Assembly (NCBI GenBank): GCA_030428355.1
Contig: JAUIBL010000015.1
Location: forward strand, 1 to 64,000
Source of the DNA: Alphaproteobacteria bacterium
GTDB taxonomy: Bacteria > Pseudomonadota > Alphaproteobacteria > Rhodobacterales > Rhodobacteraceae
Length of the DNA stretch: 64,000 nt
Direction of reading: 5' to 3'
The stretch's first letter is position 1. Each line of letters begins with the position of its first letter. Positions 8,893-17,204 of this stretch are shown piece after piece. The position numbers and the translations under genes are program-made. A model generated the notes under the pieces. It had not been told where the DNA came from, did not search any database, and saw nothing but the letters and a program-made list of their open reading frames with translations.

Positions 8893-9621
8893 GTGCCAGG
8901 GCAAGACCACTTGACTGTGACGGTGCAGCGCGGCGGGCCGGGTGCGCCGCTGCGCCCTCAGACATTCGAGGTGCCGGCCTATAACAACCAGACGGTTCTG
9001 GATGTCGTGTCGTGGATCCAGCAGAACGCCGATCCGACCCTGACTTACCGGTTTGCCTGCCGGGTCGGGATGTGCGGAAGCTGTGCGATGATGGTCAACG
9101 GCGTGCCGCGCTGGACCTGCCGCACCCATGTGAGCAAGGTACTCGACGGCAACGCCATCGAGGTCGGTCCGCTGCGCAACCTGCCGGTGATCAAGGATCT
9201 GGCTGCTGACATGGATCCGTTCTTCGACAAATGGGTGGCCGCCGAAGGACGGCACCACCCGACGCGGACGCGAGAGGAGGAGATCGCGCCCGTGAACCCG
9301 CAGGCGGAGGAGCGGCAGGCGGCGAATGCCGGGATCGAGTGCATCAACTGCTCGGTCTGCTACTCCGCCTGCGATACGGTTGCGGGCAATCCCGATTACC
9401 TTGGACCTGCCGCGCTGCAACGGGCGTGGACGCTCTACAACGACGCCAAGGATGCGGACCGCGATGCGATCCTTGATGCGGTGTCGGGCAAGGGCGGCTG
9501 TCACTCCTGCCATTCGATGGGATCGTGCACCGCCTATTGCCCGAACGAGTTGGATCCGCTTTCGGCCATTGCCGGTCTGAAGCGCGCGACGGCGAAACGG
9601 TTTTTCGGGGGGCGCAGATGA
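8893..9621 (+). CDS. Succinate dehydrogenase/fumarate reductase-like iron-sulfur subunit
   Basis: A 242-residue electron-transfer subunit. The N-terminal [2Fe-2S] domain has CRVGMCGSCAMMVNG with a following Cys (~57-79). The C-terminal domain has CINCSVCYSACD (~156-167) and CHSCHSMGSCTAYCP (~204-218), which supply the [4Fe-4S] and [3Fe-4S] clusters. The start is GTG 8893. It opens an operon in the order B, C-like anchor, D-like anchor, A, and overlaps the next gene by ATGA. The canonical sdh operon of this group has a different order, so this is a paralogous complex. Confidence 0.85.
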   Translation: MPGQDHLTVTVQRGGPGAPLRPQTFEVPAYNNQTVLDVVSWIQQNADPTLTYRFACRVGMCGSCAMMVNGVPRWTCRTHVSKVLDGNAIEVGPLRNLPVIKDLAADMDPFFDKWVAAEGRHHPTRTREEEIAPVNPQAEERQAANAGIECINCSVCYSACDTVAGNPDYLGPAALQRAWTLYNDAKDADRDAILDAVSGKGGCHSCHSMGSCTAYCPNELDPLSAIAGLKRATAKRFFGGRR

Positions 9622-9947
9622 GCGAGTTTCACCTCTACATGGCGCAACGCCTGTCGGCGCTGGTGATGGCACCGTTTGTGATCGTGCATATCGGCGTCAT
9701 GATCTATGCCATTCAGGGCGGGCTGTCGGCGGCGGAAATCCTGGGGCGGACGCAGGGATCTGTGTTCTGGTTCCTGTTCTACGGCATGTTCGTGATCGCC
9801 GTGTCGATCCATGCCGCGATCGGCCTGCGGACCATTCTTGGGGAGTGGGCCGGTCTGCGCGGTCGGGCGCAGGACGGCGTTGCGGCGCTTATCGGCCTTG
9901 GTCTTTTCGCGCTGGGCGCGCAGGCGGTTTGGGCGGTGACGGCATGA
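9618..9947 (+). CDS. SdhC-like membrane anchor subunit
   Basis: A 109-residue protein with three membrane helices (about 11-33, 50-72 and 86-106). His residues in VIVHIGVM (~27) and SIHAAIGLRTILGEW (~63) fall where cytochrome b ligands lie in SdhC/FrdC anchors. It overlaps the iron-sulfur gene by ATGA and the next anchor gene by four bases. It likely binds quinone and heme together with the next subunit. Confidence 0.75.
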   Translation: MSEFHLYMAQRLSALVMAPFVIVHIGVMIYAIQGGLSAAEILGRTQGSVFWFLFYGMFVIAVSIHAAIGLRTILGEWAGLRGRAQDGVAALIGLGLFALGAQAVWAVTA

Positions 9948-10282
9948 AGGTGGCGCGCGCGCATCCGCTTTGGTTGGCCTATATCCTGCACCGGCTGTCC
10001 GGGATCGGGCTGGCCCTGTTCCTTCCGGTGCATTTCTGGGTGCTGTCCTATGCCCTGAACGACGCGGCCAAGCTGGACGCGTTCCTGACCCTGACCGAGA
10101 TGCCGCTGGTCAAGCTGGCGGAGTTCGGTCTGGTGTTCCTGCTGGCGGTGCATCTGTTCGGCGGCTTGCGCCTGATCGCGCTGGAATGGCTGCCTTGGTC
10201 TGCTCCGCAAAAGACATGGGCCGCGGCTGCTGTGGCGGGGTCTCTTTTCATTTCTGGCACGTTTTTCCTACAGGCGATCTGA
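9944..10282 (+). CDS. SdhD-like membrane anchor subunit
   Basis: A 112-residue protein with three membrane segments (about 20-42, 63-82 and 92-110). The LHRLSGIGLALFLPVHFW segment and VHLFGGLRLIALEW carry the histidines expected of a heme b-type anchor, and HRLSG is the family hallmark. It ends one base before the flavoprotein gene. With the preceding anchor it would seat the enzyme on the inner membrane and pass electrons to ubiquinone. Confidence 0.75.
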   Translation: MKVARAHPLWLAYILHRLSGIGLALFLPVHFWVLSYALNDAAKLDAFLTLTEMPLVKLAEFGLVFLLAVHLFGGLRLIALEWLPWSAPQKTWAAAAVAGSLFISGTFFLQAI

Positions 10283-10283
10283 T

Positions 10284-12047
10284 ATGTTCAGCACACGCGA
10301 CATCGACCGGCACGACACCGATATTCTGATCCTGGGCACGGGCGGCGCTGGCATGTTTGCAGCACTTCACGCGATGCAGAGCGCGCCCGAGGGCACCAAG
10401 GTGACCATCGCGGTCAAGGGGCTGATCGGCAAATGCGGCTGCACCCGGATGGTGCAGGGCGGCTACAACGTGGCGCTGGGCAATGGTGACTCGGTCGAGC
10501 GGCATTTCATGGACACGATTGAAGGCGGCAAATGGCTGCCCAATCAGGACATGGCGTGGCGGCTCTGCGAACAGGCGGTGGTGCGCATTCGCGAGCTGGA
10601 GAACGAGATCGGCTGTTTCTTCGATCGCAACGCGGACGGGTCGCTGCATCAGAAGGCCTTTGCCGGGCAGACCGCGGACCGCACCGTTCACAAAGGCGAC
10701 CTGACCGGGATCGAGATCATCAACCGGCTGATGGAGCAGGTGCTGTCGCGCCCCGTCGAGAAGTTGCAGGAACACCGCGCGATTGGCCTGATCCCGACAA
10801 AGGACGGATCGGCGCTGGCCGGTGTGCTGATGATCGACATGCGCACTGGGCGGTTCCGTTTCGTGCGCGCCAAGACGGTGCTGATGGCGACGGGCGGTGG
10901 TCCGACCATGTACAAGTACCACACGCCCTCGGGTGACAAGACGATGGACGGCCTTGCCATGGCGCTGCGCGTCGGTCTGCCGCTGCGCGACATGGAGATG
11001 GTGCAGTTCCATCCGACCGGGCTCTTGGCGGGCGATCACACGCGGATGACCGGGACGGTGCTCGAGGAAGGTCTGCGTGGGGCCGGGGGGCAGTTGGTGA
11101 ACCACGCGGGCCAGCGCTTCATGTTCGATTATGACGCCAAGGGCGAACGCGCCACGCGCGATGTGGTCAGCCGGGGCATCTATGCGGAGATGCGCAAGAA
11201 CAACAATCCCGAGCAGGAAGGCGTCTTCATCTCCATGTCCCATCTCGGGCCGGATTTCGTGCGGGAAAAGTTCAAGGGCATGGTCAAGCGCTGCGCCGAT
11301 TGCGGCTTCGATCTGGCGGGTGGCAAGGTCGAGGTGGTGCCGACGGCGCATTACTTCATGGGCGGTGTGGTGGTCGATGTGGACACGCGCACGGCGATGG
11401 AAGGGCTGTACGTCGCCGGGGAGGACGCTGGCGGCGCGCACGGGTCGAACCGGTTGGGCGGCAATGGCGTGGCGAACTCGACCGTTTATGGCGGCATCGC
11501 AGGAGACGTGATGGGCGCGGACATTCGCGGCATGGGCGCGCTGCGCGAGCCGGACGAGACCGTTCTGGAGGCGGAGCTGATGCGCGCCTGCCATCCACTG
11601 ACGCGTGATCCTGCGTTGGTGCTGCCGTTGCGCAAAGCGTTGCAGGAGGCGATGTGGGACGAGGTTGGCGTGATGCGCACCGAGGCCGGGCTGACGCGCG
11701 GCTTGGGGCGGATTGCGGAGATCTCGGACGGGCTGATGGATGTGGGTGTGGCGTCGGAGTCTCTCGCGTTTAATCTCACATGGCACGACTGGCTGAACCT
11801 GCGGTCGCTCTGCGATATTTCCGAGGTGATCACCAAGGCGGCGCTGGCGCGGGAAAATTCGCGCGGGGCGCATTACCGCGAGGATTTCCCCGATCCCGGC
11901 GCGATGGAGGACAGCTATTTCACCGTCGCGCGGCAGGTGGATGGCGCGGTCGAGGTGGGGCGCGAAGATGTGCAGTTCACCATCGTGCGTCCGGGCGAGA
12001 CCGTGCTGCCCGAGGGGGAGCCGGAGACATTGGTGGCGGCGCAGTGA
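10284..12047 (+). CDS. Succinate dehydrogenase/fumarate reductase-like flavoprotein
   Basis: A 587-residue catalytic subunit. GTGGAG (18-23) binds the FAD ADP moiety. Dicarboxylate-site residues of the family are kept: His243 in QFHPTG, Arg292/Arg297 in ATRDVVSRG, His356 in PTAHYFMGG, Arg390 in GSNRLGGNG. The C-terminal domain contains ENSRGAHYREDFP. Unusually, the position of the His that forms the covalent 8-alpha-histidyl-FAD bond in SDH/FRD is Cys53 (GKCGCTRMVQGG), so FAD is either noncovalent or cysteinyl-linked. All catalytic residues argue for a succinate- or fumarate-like substrate. The neighbouring hydro-lyase suggests the product is then hydrated. Confidence 0.85.
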   Translation: MFSTRDIDRHDTDILILGTGGAGMFAALHAMQSAPEGTKVTIAVKGLIGKCGCTRMVQGGYNVALGNGDSVERHFMDTIEGGKWLPNQDMAWRLCEQAVVRIRELENEIGCFFDRNADGSLHQKAFAGQTADRTVHKGDLTGIEIINRLMEQVLSRPVEKLQEHRAIGLIPTKDGSALAGVLMIDMRTGRFRFVRAKTVLMATGGGPTMYKYHTPSGDKTMDGLAMALRVGLPLRDMEMVQFHPTGLLAGDHTRMTGTVLEEGLRGAGGQLVNHAGQRFMFDYDAKGERATRDVVSRGIYAEMRKNNNPEQEGVFISMSHLGPDFVREKFKGMVKRCADCGFDLAGGKVEVVPTAHYFMGGVVVDVDTRTAMEGLYVAGEDAGGAHGSNRLGGNGVANSTVYGGIAGDVMGADIRGMGALREPDETVLEAELMRACHPLTRDPALVLPLRKALQEAMWDEVGVMRTEAGLTRGLGRIAEISDGLMDVGVASESLAFNLTWHDWLNLRSLCDISEVITKAALARENSRGAHYREDFPDPGAMEDSYFTVARQVDGAVEVGREDVQFTIVRPGETVLPEGEPETLVAAQ

Positions 12048-12062
12048 TGGCTGGTTGGTATT

Positions 12063-12130
12063 CGTCATCCTCGGGCTCGACCCGAGGATCTATATGGCCA
12101 GAGATCCTCGGGTTACGCCCGAGGATGACG
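12063..12130. repeat. Compound palindromic repeat inside the operon
   Basis: Outer arms CGTCATCCTCGGGC (12063-12076) and GCCCGAGGATGACG (12117-12130) are perfect complements, and inner arms CCCGAGGATC (12081-12090) and GATCCTCGGG (12103-12112) are too. This four-arm element resembles the dispersed intergenic palindromes common in Rhodobacterales. It lies between the flavoprotein and hydro-lyase genes and could stabilise or attenuate the message. Confidence 0.75.
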
Positions 12131-12156
12131 CTCCAGAAGACTGTCGGAGGCACAGC

Positions 12157-13113
12157 ATGATCCCGATCGACCTGATCCAGAAAACCGCCGAAGCCCTGAT
12201 GGACAAGGCCGCCATCGAGATCCCCGAGGATTACCTCGACGGTCTCAAGAAGGCTGCCAAGACAGAAGACGGCGACCTGTCGTCCTTTGTTCTCAAGGCG
12301 ATGCTCGACAATTACGAGGCGGCAAAGGAAGACCGCCGCGCGATGTGTGGCGACACCGGCGTGCCGCGCTGGTTCGTGAAGCTGGGCAATGACGCGCGTG
12401 TCGAGGGCGGCATGTGCGCGCTGGAAACCGCGCTGCGGCGGGCGACGGCGATCTCGACCAACAGCGTGCCGCTGCGCCCGAACCGTGTGCATCCGCTTTG
12501 GCGGACGGATCACAACAACAACGTGGGCATCGGCGCGCCCGAGATCGAATACGGTTTCGAACCCGAGGGCGACTGGATCGACCTGATCACGGTTCACAAG
12601 GGCGGCCTGTTCGGCACCGATTACCGGATGCTGTTCCCGAGCGACGGCATCCAGGGGATCAAGCGCTTCTACCTCGACAGCCTGATGGCCTTCGGCAAGC
12701 GGGGTCTGGCCTGCCAGCCGGCGATCATCGGGATCGGGCTGGGGGGCAGCAAGGACATCTGCATGACTTTGGGCAAGCGCGCCTCCGTGCTGCGCACCGT
12801 GGGCAGCCGCAATTCCGATCCGCGCATTGCCGAGATGGAGGAGGAGTTCAAGGAGCTTGGCAACTCCATCGGCATGGGCGCGATGGGCTTTGTCGGCAAG
12901 AACATGGTGATCGATTGCAATATCGAGGTGGGCTACTGCCACACCGGGGGGATGCCCATGTCGGTGCATGCCTTCTGCCTGTCCTCGCGCCGGGCCGTGG
13001 CGCGGGTCTACCCCGACGGCCGGGTCGAGCATCGCACCGATCCGGACTGGTTCACTCCTTATCAGCGCCGCGAGACCGTCGAGTGGGAACCGATCCGCGA
13101 GGCGGCGGAATGA
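12157..13113 (+). CDS. Class I fumarase/tartrate dehydratase-like alpha subunit
   Basis: A 318-residue iron-sulfur hydro-lyase N-terminal subunit. Candidate [4Fe-4S] ligands are Cys64 in CGDTG, Cys202 in GGSKDICMTLGKRA and Cys261 in CHTGGMPMSVH. Class I enzymes hydrate fumarate, dehydrate tartrate or act on substituted fumarates such as mesaconate; sequence alone does not choose. ATG 12157 is preferred because CGGAGG precedes it by 6 bases and the family N-terminus starts there. It follows the dehydrogenase genes after the palindromic repeat and needs the beta subunit encoded downstream. Confidence 0.85.
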   Translation: MIPIDLIQKTAEALMDKAAIEIPEDYLDGLKKAAKTEDGDLSSFVLKAMLDNYEAAKEDRRAMCGDTGVPRWFVKLGNDARVEGGMCALETALRRATAISTNSVPLRPNRVHPLWRTDHNNNVGIGAPEIEYGFEPEGDWIDLITVHKGGLFGTDYRMLFPSDGIQGIKRFYLDSLMAFGKRGLACQPAIIGIGLGGSKDICMTLGKRASVLRTVGSRNSDPRIAEMEEEFKELGNSIGMGAMGFVGKNMVIDCNIEVGYCHTGGMPMSVHAFCLSSRRAVARVYPDGRVEHRTDPDWFTPYQRRETVEWEPIREAAE

Positions 13114-13118
13114 GGCGG

Positions 13119-13211
13119 CAAGGCTTTTCGAAAAGCCTTGTTGCCGCGATTTCGAAATCGCGGGCGAAGCCGCTTACAATCGGCTTGGTCCAAGCGCCTT
13201 TCAAGGCGCTT
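13119..13211. repeat. Chain of perfect palindromes between alpha and beta subunit genes
   Basis: At least four dyads follow each other: CAAGGCTTTTC (13119-13129) with GAAAAGCCTTG (13130-13140); CGCGATTTC (13145-13153) with GAAATCGCG (13154-13162); AAGCCG with CGGCTT around 13167-13186; and AAGCGCCTT (13192-13200) with AAGGCGCTT (13203-13211). Together they fill most of the 115-base intercistronic gap. This is either a mobile palindromic unit or a structured RNA controlling subunit ratio. Confidence 0.75.
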
Positions 13212-13228
13212 TCACGGAAGGATGGCTG

Positions 13229-13894
13229 ATGAAACCGCGCGAGATACGCCTCTCCACCACACCCACACCCGAGGCGATTGCCGAATTGCGGCTGGGAGAC
13301 ATCGTCTATCTGGACGGGCTGATGTACACCGCCCGGGAAGGCGTCTACATGCGCGCGCTCGAGGATAAAGCCAATATTCCCATGGAGTTGCCGTCCGAAA
13401 GTGCCGCCAACTTTCATTGCTCCCCTGCCGCGCGGATCAACGCAGATGGCAGTTTCGACATGGGTGCAGTGACCGCCACAGCCTCCTTCCGTTTTGCCAA
13501 GTGGTTGCCGGAATGGATGGAGAAGACCGGCGCGAAGCTCATCATCGGAAAGGGCGGTATGTCGTCGAAGGACTACAAGTCTTACTTTGTACCCAACGGC
13601 GCCGTCTACCTGTCGACCGTGGGCTATGGCACGGGTGCGCTTCTAGGGCGCGGGGTCGAAAATGTCGAGGCGGTGCACTGGAACGAGGAACTGGGCCTCG
13701 CGCAGGCCATGTGGGTCATCAGGTGCAACAAGATGGGGCCGTTCATCGTGGCCTCGGATCTGAATGGCGATTGCCTGTTCGAGCGGGAGAATGCCAAGAT
13801 CGCGCAGAATATCGAGCGGGTGTATGAAGGCACGAAGCCCGCCGTGCTCAAGCGCTATGGCGAAAGCGACGACCGGTCAGACGAGGTGATATGA
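13229..13894 (+). CDS. Class I fumarase/tartrate dehydratase-like beta subunit
   Basis: A 221-residue C-terminal subunit of the hydro-lyase. It starts MKPREIRLSTTPTPEAI; LRLGDIVYLDG (~21-31) and the GKGGMSSKDY motif (~105-114) match the beta domain of class I fumarases and TtdB. Length is typical of a split beta subunit (about 200-220). GGAAGGA stands 7 bases before ATG 13229. It overlaps the following molybdoenzyme gene by four bases, so the whole run from 8893 to 16559 reads as one transcription unit. Confidence 0.85.
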   Translation: MKPREIRLSTTPTPEAIAELRLGDIVYLDGLMYTAREGVYMRALEDKANIPMELPSESAANFHCSPAARINADGSFDMGAVTATASFRFAKWLPEWMEKTGAKLIIGKGGMSSKDYKSYFVPNGAVYLSTVGYGTGALLGRGVENVEAVHWNEELGLAQAMWVIRCNKMGPFIVASDLNGDCLFERENAKIAQNIERVYEGTKPAVLKRYGESDDRSDEVI

Positions 13895-14997
13895 TCCAGA
13901 ACCCATTTGCGCCGGGAGCCAAGCGCCCGGAGGTGACCGAAGACGTGTTCTCGCGCGAGGAAGTTGCGCTGGCGAACCGCAATTCTGGCGCGCTGCTCGA
14001 GACTTTGGGGCTGGAGATCACGCCCACGGGCACGCATTACCTGCTCAACCATTTCGATGTGCCGGTGCTGACGGAGGCCGAGCATGTGCTGACCTTCGAA
14101 GGCGCATTCGATGCGCCCTATGCGCTGACGATGGCGGAGATCCGCGCGCTGCCGCAGGTGACACGGCCCGTGACGCTCGAATGTGCGGGCAACGGGCGGG
14201 CCGGGGTCAGTCCGCGCTGTTTCTCGATGCCGTGGATGTACGAAGCGGTGGGCACGTCGGAATGGACCGGCACTCCGTTGGCACCTTTGCTGGAGCGGGC
14301 AAAACCGCAGAGTGGCGTGCAGGACTTCGCCTTCCTGGGGGCGGATTTCGGGTTCGACAAGGGCCAGCCGCATTACTTCGGCCGCAGTCTGACGCCCGAC
14401 CAGATCGCCGATCTGGATGTGATGCTGGTCTGGGGCATGAACGGCCAGCCACTTCTGCCGCAGCATGGCGCGCCGTTGCGCATCATCGTGCCGGGCTGGT
14501 ACGGGATGGCGTCGGTCAAGTGGCTGACGACCATTGAGGCGCTGACCGAGCGGTATCAGGGGTTCCAGCAGGTGCAGACCTACCGCCTGCGCAAGGACGA
14601 GAATGATCCCGGCACGCCGGTCACCACGATCCGGGTCAAATCGCTGATGAAACCGCCGGGCGTGCCAGATTGGGTGACGCGGCAGCGCTGGCTGCAGGCG
14701 GGGCGCGTGCCGCTGGAAGGACGCGCTTGGTCTGGTGGGGGTGTGCCGATCACACGGGTCGAGGTGCTTTTGGGCGACACATGGCAGGACGCCGAGTTGA
14801 CTGGACGCCCCGACACCTATGCCTGGACTGGCTGGCGCATCGACTGGGATGCGACGCCGGGTGTCTATGACCTTGCCTGCCGTGCCACCGATGCCGACGG
14901 CACCACGCAACCGCTGGAGGCTCCGTTCGATATGGCGGGATTTGCCAACAATTCCGTCCACCGCGTGCGGGTGCATGTGGCCGAGGCCGACACGTGA
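13891..14997 (+). CDS. Sulfite-oxidase-fold molybdopterin enzyme without signal peptide
   Basis: A 368-residue protein with the Oxidored_molyb domain followed by a dimerisation (Mo-co_dimer) domain after ~250. LECAGNGRAG contains the likely molybdenum-ligating Cys98, and GWYGMASVKWLTTIE (~201-215) is the conserved cofactor pocket segment. There is no Sec or Tat signal, unlike SorA or SoxC type sulfite dehydrogenases, so it should be cytoplasmic. It overlaps the hydro-lyase beta gene (ATGA) and the thiamine enzyme gene (GTGA), tying it tightly to the pathway. Sulfite is the family substrate; here it could be sulfite released inside the cell or another oxyanion. Confidence 0.8.
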   Translation: MIQNPFAPGAKRPEVTEDVFSREEVALANRNSGALLETLGLEITPTGTHYLLNHFDVPVLTEAEHVLTFEGAFDAPYALTMAEIRALPQVTRPVTLECAGNGRAGVSPRCFSMPWMYEAVGTSEWTGTPLAPLLERAKPQSGVQDFAFLGADFGFDKGQPHYFGRSLTPDQIADLDVMLVWGMNGQPLLPQHGAPLRIIVPGWYGMASVKWLTTIEALTERYQGFQQVQTYRLRKDENDPGTPVTTIRVKSLMKPPGVPDWVTRQRWLQAGRVPLEGRAWSGGGVPITRVEVLLGDTWQDAELTGRPDTYAWTGWRIDWDATPGVYDLACRATDADGTTQPLEAPFDMAGFANNSVHRVRVHVAEADT

Positions 14998-16559
14998 CGC
15001 GCGGTGCGGATGTGGTCATGCAGACCCTTGCGGCGCATGAGGTCAGGGACATCTTCGCGCTGTCTGGCAACCAGATCATGCCGCTCTTCGATGCCAGCCT
15101 TGAAGCGGGCATTCGGCTGTACCATACGCGGCACGAGGCGGCGGCGGTCTATATGGCCGAGGGGTATGCGCAGTTGTCACGCGGGCTGGGGGTTGCGCTG
15201 GTGACCGCCGGGGCGGGGCTGGGCAATGCTTTGGGGCCGCTTCTGACCGCGCGGGCGTCCGACACGCCGGTGCTGCTGCTGAGCGGGGACAGCCCAGTGG
15301 GCAAGGACGACCAGGGCGCGTTTCAGGAAATGGATCAGGTCGCGCTGACCCAATCGCTGACCAAATGGTCAGTGCGGGTGACGCGGGCTGCCGATCTGGC
15401 TTCGGTGATCGACAAGGCGGTGCGCGTCGCGATGCAGGGGCGGCCCGGTCCGGTGCATGTGTCCTTGCCTGCGGATGTGGTGCTTGCGGCGGCAGAGATG
15501 GCGGAGGTGTCAGCGGCGGCACGGGCCGTGCCCGCCAACATATCCGCGCTGCGCGACTGGCTCGACGCGGCAAAGCGCCCGATGATCGTCCTTGGTCCGG
15601 CGCTGAACGGAACCCGGCAACCGGGGTTGGCGGAGCGTCTGGAGCAGGCGATCGGGGCGCCTGTGGTGGTGATGGAAAGCCCGCGCGGGCTGAATGATCC
15701 GTCGCTGGGCGCTGTGGCAGAGGTCTTTGCCGAGGCGGATCGTGTGTTGCTTCTTGGCAAGCCGCTGGATTTCACGCTGCACTTCGGCGCGGCGGCCCCC
15801 AAGGCGGGCTGGGCGGTGGTCCATGCCGACCCCGATGAGCTGTCCCGTGCGCGGCACAATTGCGCCGAACGCCTGACCCGCAGCATCGAGGCCGATCCCG
15901 TGGATGTGGCGCGCGGTTTGGCTTTTGGATCGGCACCGGATCGTGAGGACGACTGGTTGGGCCGGGTACAGACCGCCTGTGCGCGTCGCAGTGATACTTG
16001 GGTGGGGGATGTCCTCAATTCCAACAGCTTGTGCGCCGCGGTTGATGCGGTGCTTCAAGGCGCGCCGAACCCGGTTCTCGTCTGCGATGGTGGCGAATTC
16101 GGGCAATGGGCGCAGGCCAGCGTGTCGGCCCCGCGCCGGATCATCAACGGGGTGTCGGGGGCCATTGGGGGCGGCATCTGCTATGCGATGGCGGCCCGCG
16201 CAGCGGACCCGGAGGCGACGGTGGTGGCCCTCATGGGCGATGGCACGGCGGGGTTCCACCTGCCCGAGTTCGAGACGGCGGTGCGGGAAAACTTGCCCTT
16301 CGTTGCGGTGATCGGCAACGATCTGAGGTGGAACGCCGAGCACCAGATCCAGTTGCGCGAGTTCGGCAGCGACCGGGTGCATGGCTGCGACCTGAGCGGC
16401 GCGCGCTATGACGAGGTGGTGACCGCGCTGGGCGGGTTCGGGGCCTATGTGACCGATCTGGCCGATCTGCCCGAGGCCCTTCGCACGGCCCTCGCGTCGG
16501 GCAAACCCGCCTGCGTCAATGTCCTGATCGACGGGCTTCCCGCGCCGAAAGTGACCTGA
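14994..16559 (+). CDS. Thiamine-diphosphate-dependent enzyme (acetolactate synthase-like)
   Basis: A 521-residue three-domain ThDP enzyme. The N-terminal domain has the catalytic Glu48 in TRHEAAAVYMAEGYA, GPVHVSLPADV marks the end of the Pyr domain, and the C-terminal domain has GDGTAGFHLPEFETAV ending in VAVIGND, the metal-ThDP motif. It starts with GTG 14994, overlapping the previous stop. Related enzymes include acetolactate synthase, oxalyl-CoA decarboxylase, benzoylformate decarboxylase and sulfoacetaldehyde acetyltransferase, so it may decarboxylate or cleave a 2-oxo intermediate. No small regulatory subunit accompanies it, which argues against branched amino acid synthesis. Confidence 0.8.
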   Translation: MTRGADVVMQTLAAHEVRDIFALSGNQIMPLFDASLEAGIRLYHTRHEAAAVYMAEGYAQLSRGLGVALVTAGAGLGNALGPLLTARASDTPVLLLSGDSPVGKDDQGAFQEMDQVALTQSLTKWSVRVTRAADLASVIDKAVRVAMQGRPGPVHVSLPADVVLAAAEMAEVSAAARAVPANISALRDWLDAAKRPMIVLGPALNGTRQPGLAERLEQAIGAPVVVMESPRGLNDPSLGAVAEVFAEADRVLLLGKPLDFTLHFGAAAPKAGWAVVHADPDELSRARHNCAERLTRSIEADPVDVARGLAFGSAPDREDDWLGRVQTACARRSDTWVGDVLNSNSLCAAVDAVLQGAPNPVLVCDGGEFGQWAQASVSAPRRIINGVSGAIGGGICYAMAARAADPEATVVALMGDGTAGFHLPEFETAVRENLPFVAVIGNDLRWNAEHQIQLREFGSDRVHGCDLSGARYDEVVTALGGFGAYVTDLADLPEALRTALASGKPACVNVLIDGLPAPKVT

Positions 16560-16560
16560 C

Positions 16561-17178
16561 CTAGATCCCGTGTACCGCCATCACCGCCAGAGTGGCCGGG
16601 CGGTGCAACATCGCGTCATGATGGGCGGCCAGCTTGGGATAGTCGGACAGGTCGACCCCCGCCTTGTCCATCCAGCGCGGCATCAGGAACAGGTAGGCGT
16701 CGCAGAACGTGTAGCGGTCCCCCATCGCCCAAGGCCCCTTGAGATGATGGGTTTCAACAACCTTGGCGCAGTCGCGCAGGTTGCTGGCGACCTTGGCCTT
16801 CATCGCCTCGTGTGCCTCAGCGCTGTCGGCCCAGCGGGCACCGCGCAGCAGGTGGGCGAAGGCCACATGCACCGTCGCACAGAGATAGGCGCAGAGCGCG
16901 TCCGCCTCGGCGCGGTCGAACGGCGTGTCGGGCAGCATATGCGCCTGTGGATGGATCGCCGCTATATAGGTCAGGATCGCAGGGTTCTCGGTGATCACGC
17001 CATTCGGTGTCATCAGTGCGGGCACGCGCACCTTGGGGTTGATTTCGAGATAGGCGGGTTCGGTATGGGCCCCTTTGGCAATCGGCACCTCGTGCACGGC
17101 GTAGTCCGCGCCGACCTCTTCCAGAAGGATATGCGGGGCGAGGGCGGATGAGCCCTTTGCGTAGTAAAGTGAGAGCAC
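16561..17178 (-). CDS. Glutathione S-transferase family protein
   Basis: A 205-residue GST. The N-terminal thioredoxin-like domain has YYAKGSSALAPHILLEEVG (Ser/Tyr near the start as the thiolate-activating residue), NPKVRVPAL as the cis-Pro segment (~49-56) and ENPAILTYIA (~64). The helical domain has WAMGDRYTFCDAYLF, the N-capping motif. It is convergent with the ThDP enzyme gene, one base apart, and follows the TSUP gene on the minus strand by 26 bases, so it is probably the last gene of the LysR-TSUP-GST unit. Confidence 0.85.
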   Translation of the reverse strand: MLSLYYAKGSSALAPHILLEEVGADYAVHEVPIAKGAHTEPAYLEINPKVRVPALMTPNGVITENPAILTYIAAIHPQAHMLPDTPFDRAEADALCAYLCATVHVAFAHLLRGARWADSAEAHEAMKAKVASNLRDCAKVVETHHLKGPWAMGDRYTFCDAYLFLMPRWMDKAGVDLSDYPKLAAHHDAMLHRPATLAVMAVHGI

Positions 17179-17204
17179 GGTGTTTCCTCCGGGTCAGGTA
17201 TGGT

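Noticed and set aside
10248-12068. 606-codon minus-strand frame opposite the flavoprotein
   Set aside because: His- and Arg-rich composition with no domain; the + strand frame has all catalytic residues of the SDH family.
12157-13894. Naming the hydro-lyase as L-tartrate dehydratase (ttdAB) or as fumarase (fumA)
   Set aside because: Class I alpha/beta enzymes act on several acids, and no residue I can see separates them; kept as a family-level call.
14994-16559. Naming the thiamine enzyme as sulfoacetaldehyde acetyltransferase (xsc)
   Set aside because: It is shorter than Xsc (521 against about 590 residues), no phosphotransacetylase gene is near, and the conserved Xsc N-terminus is not evident.
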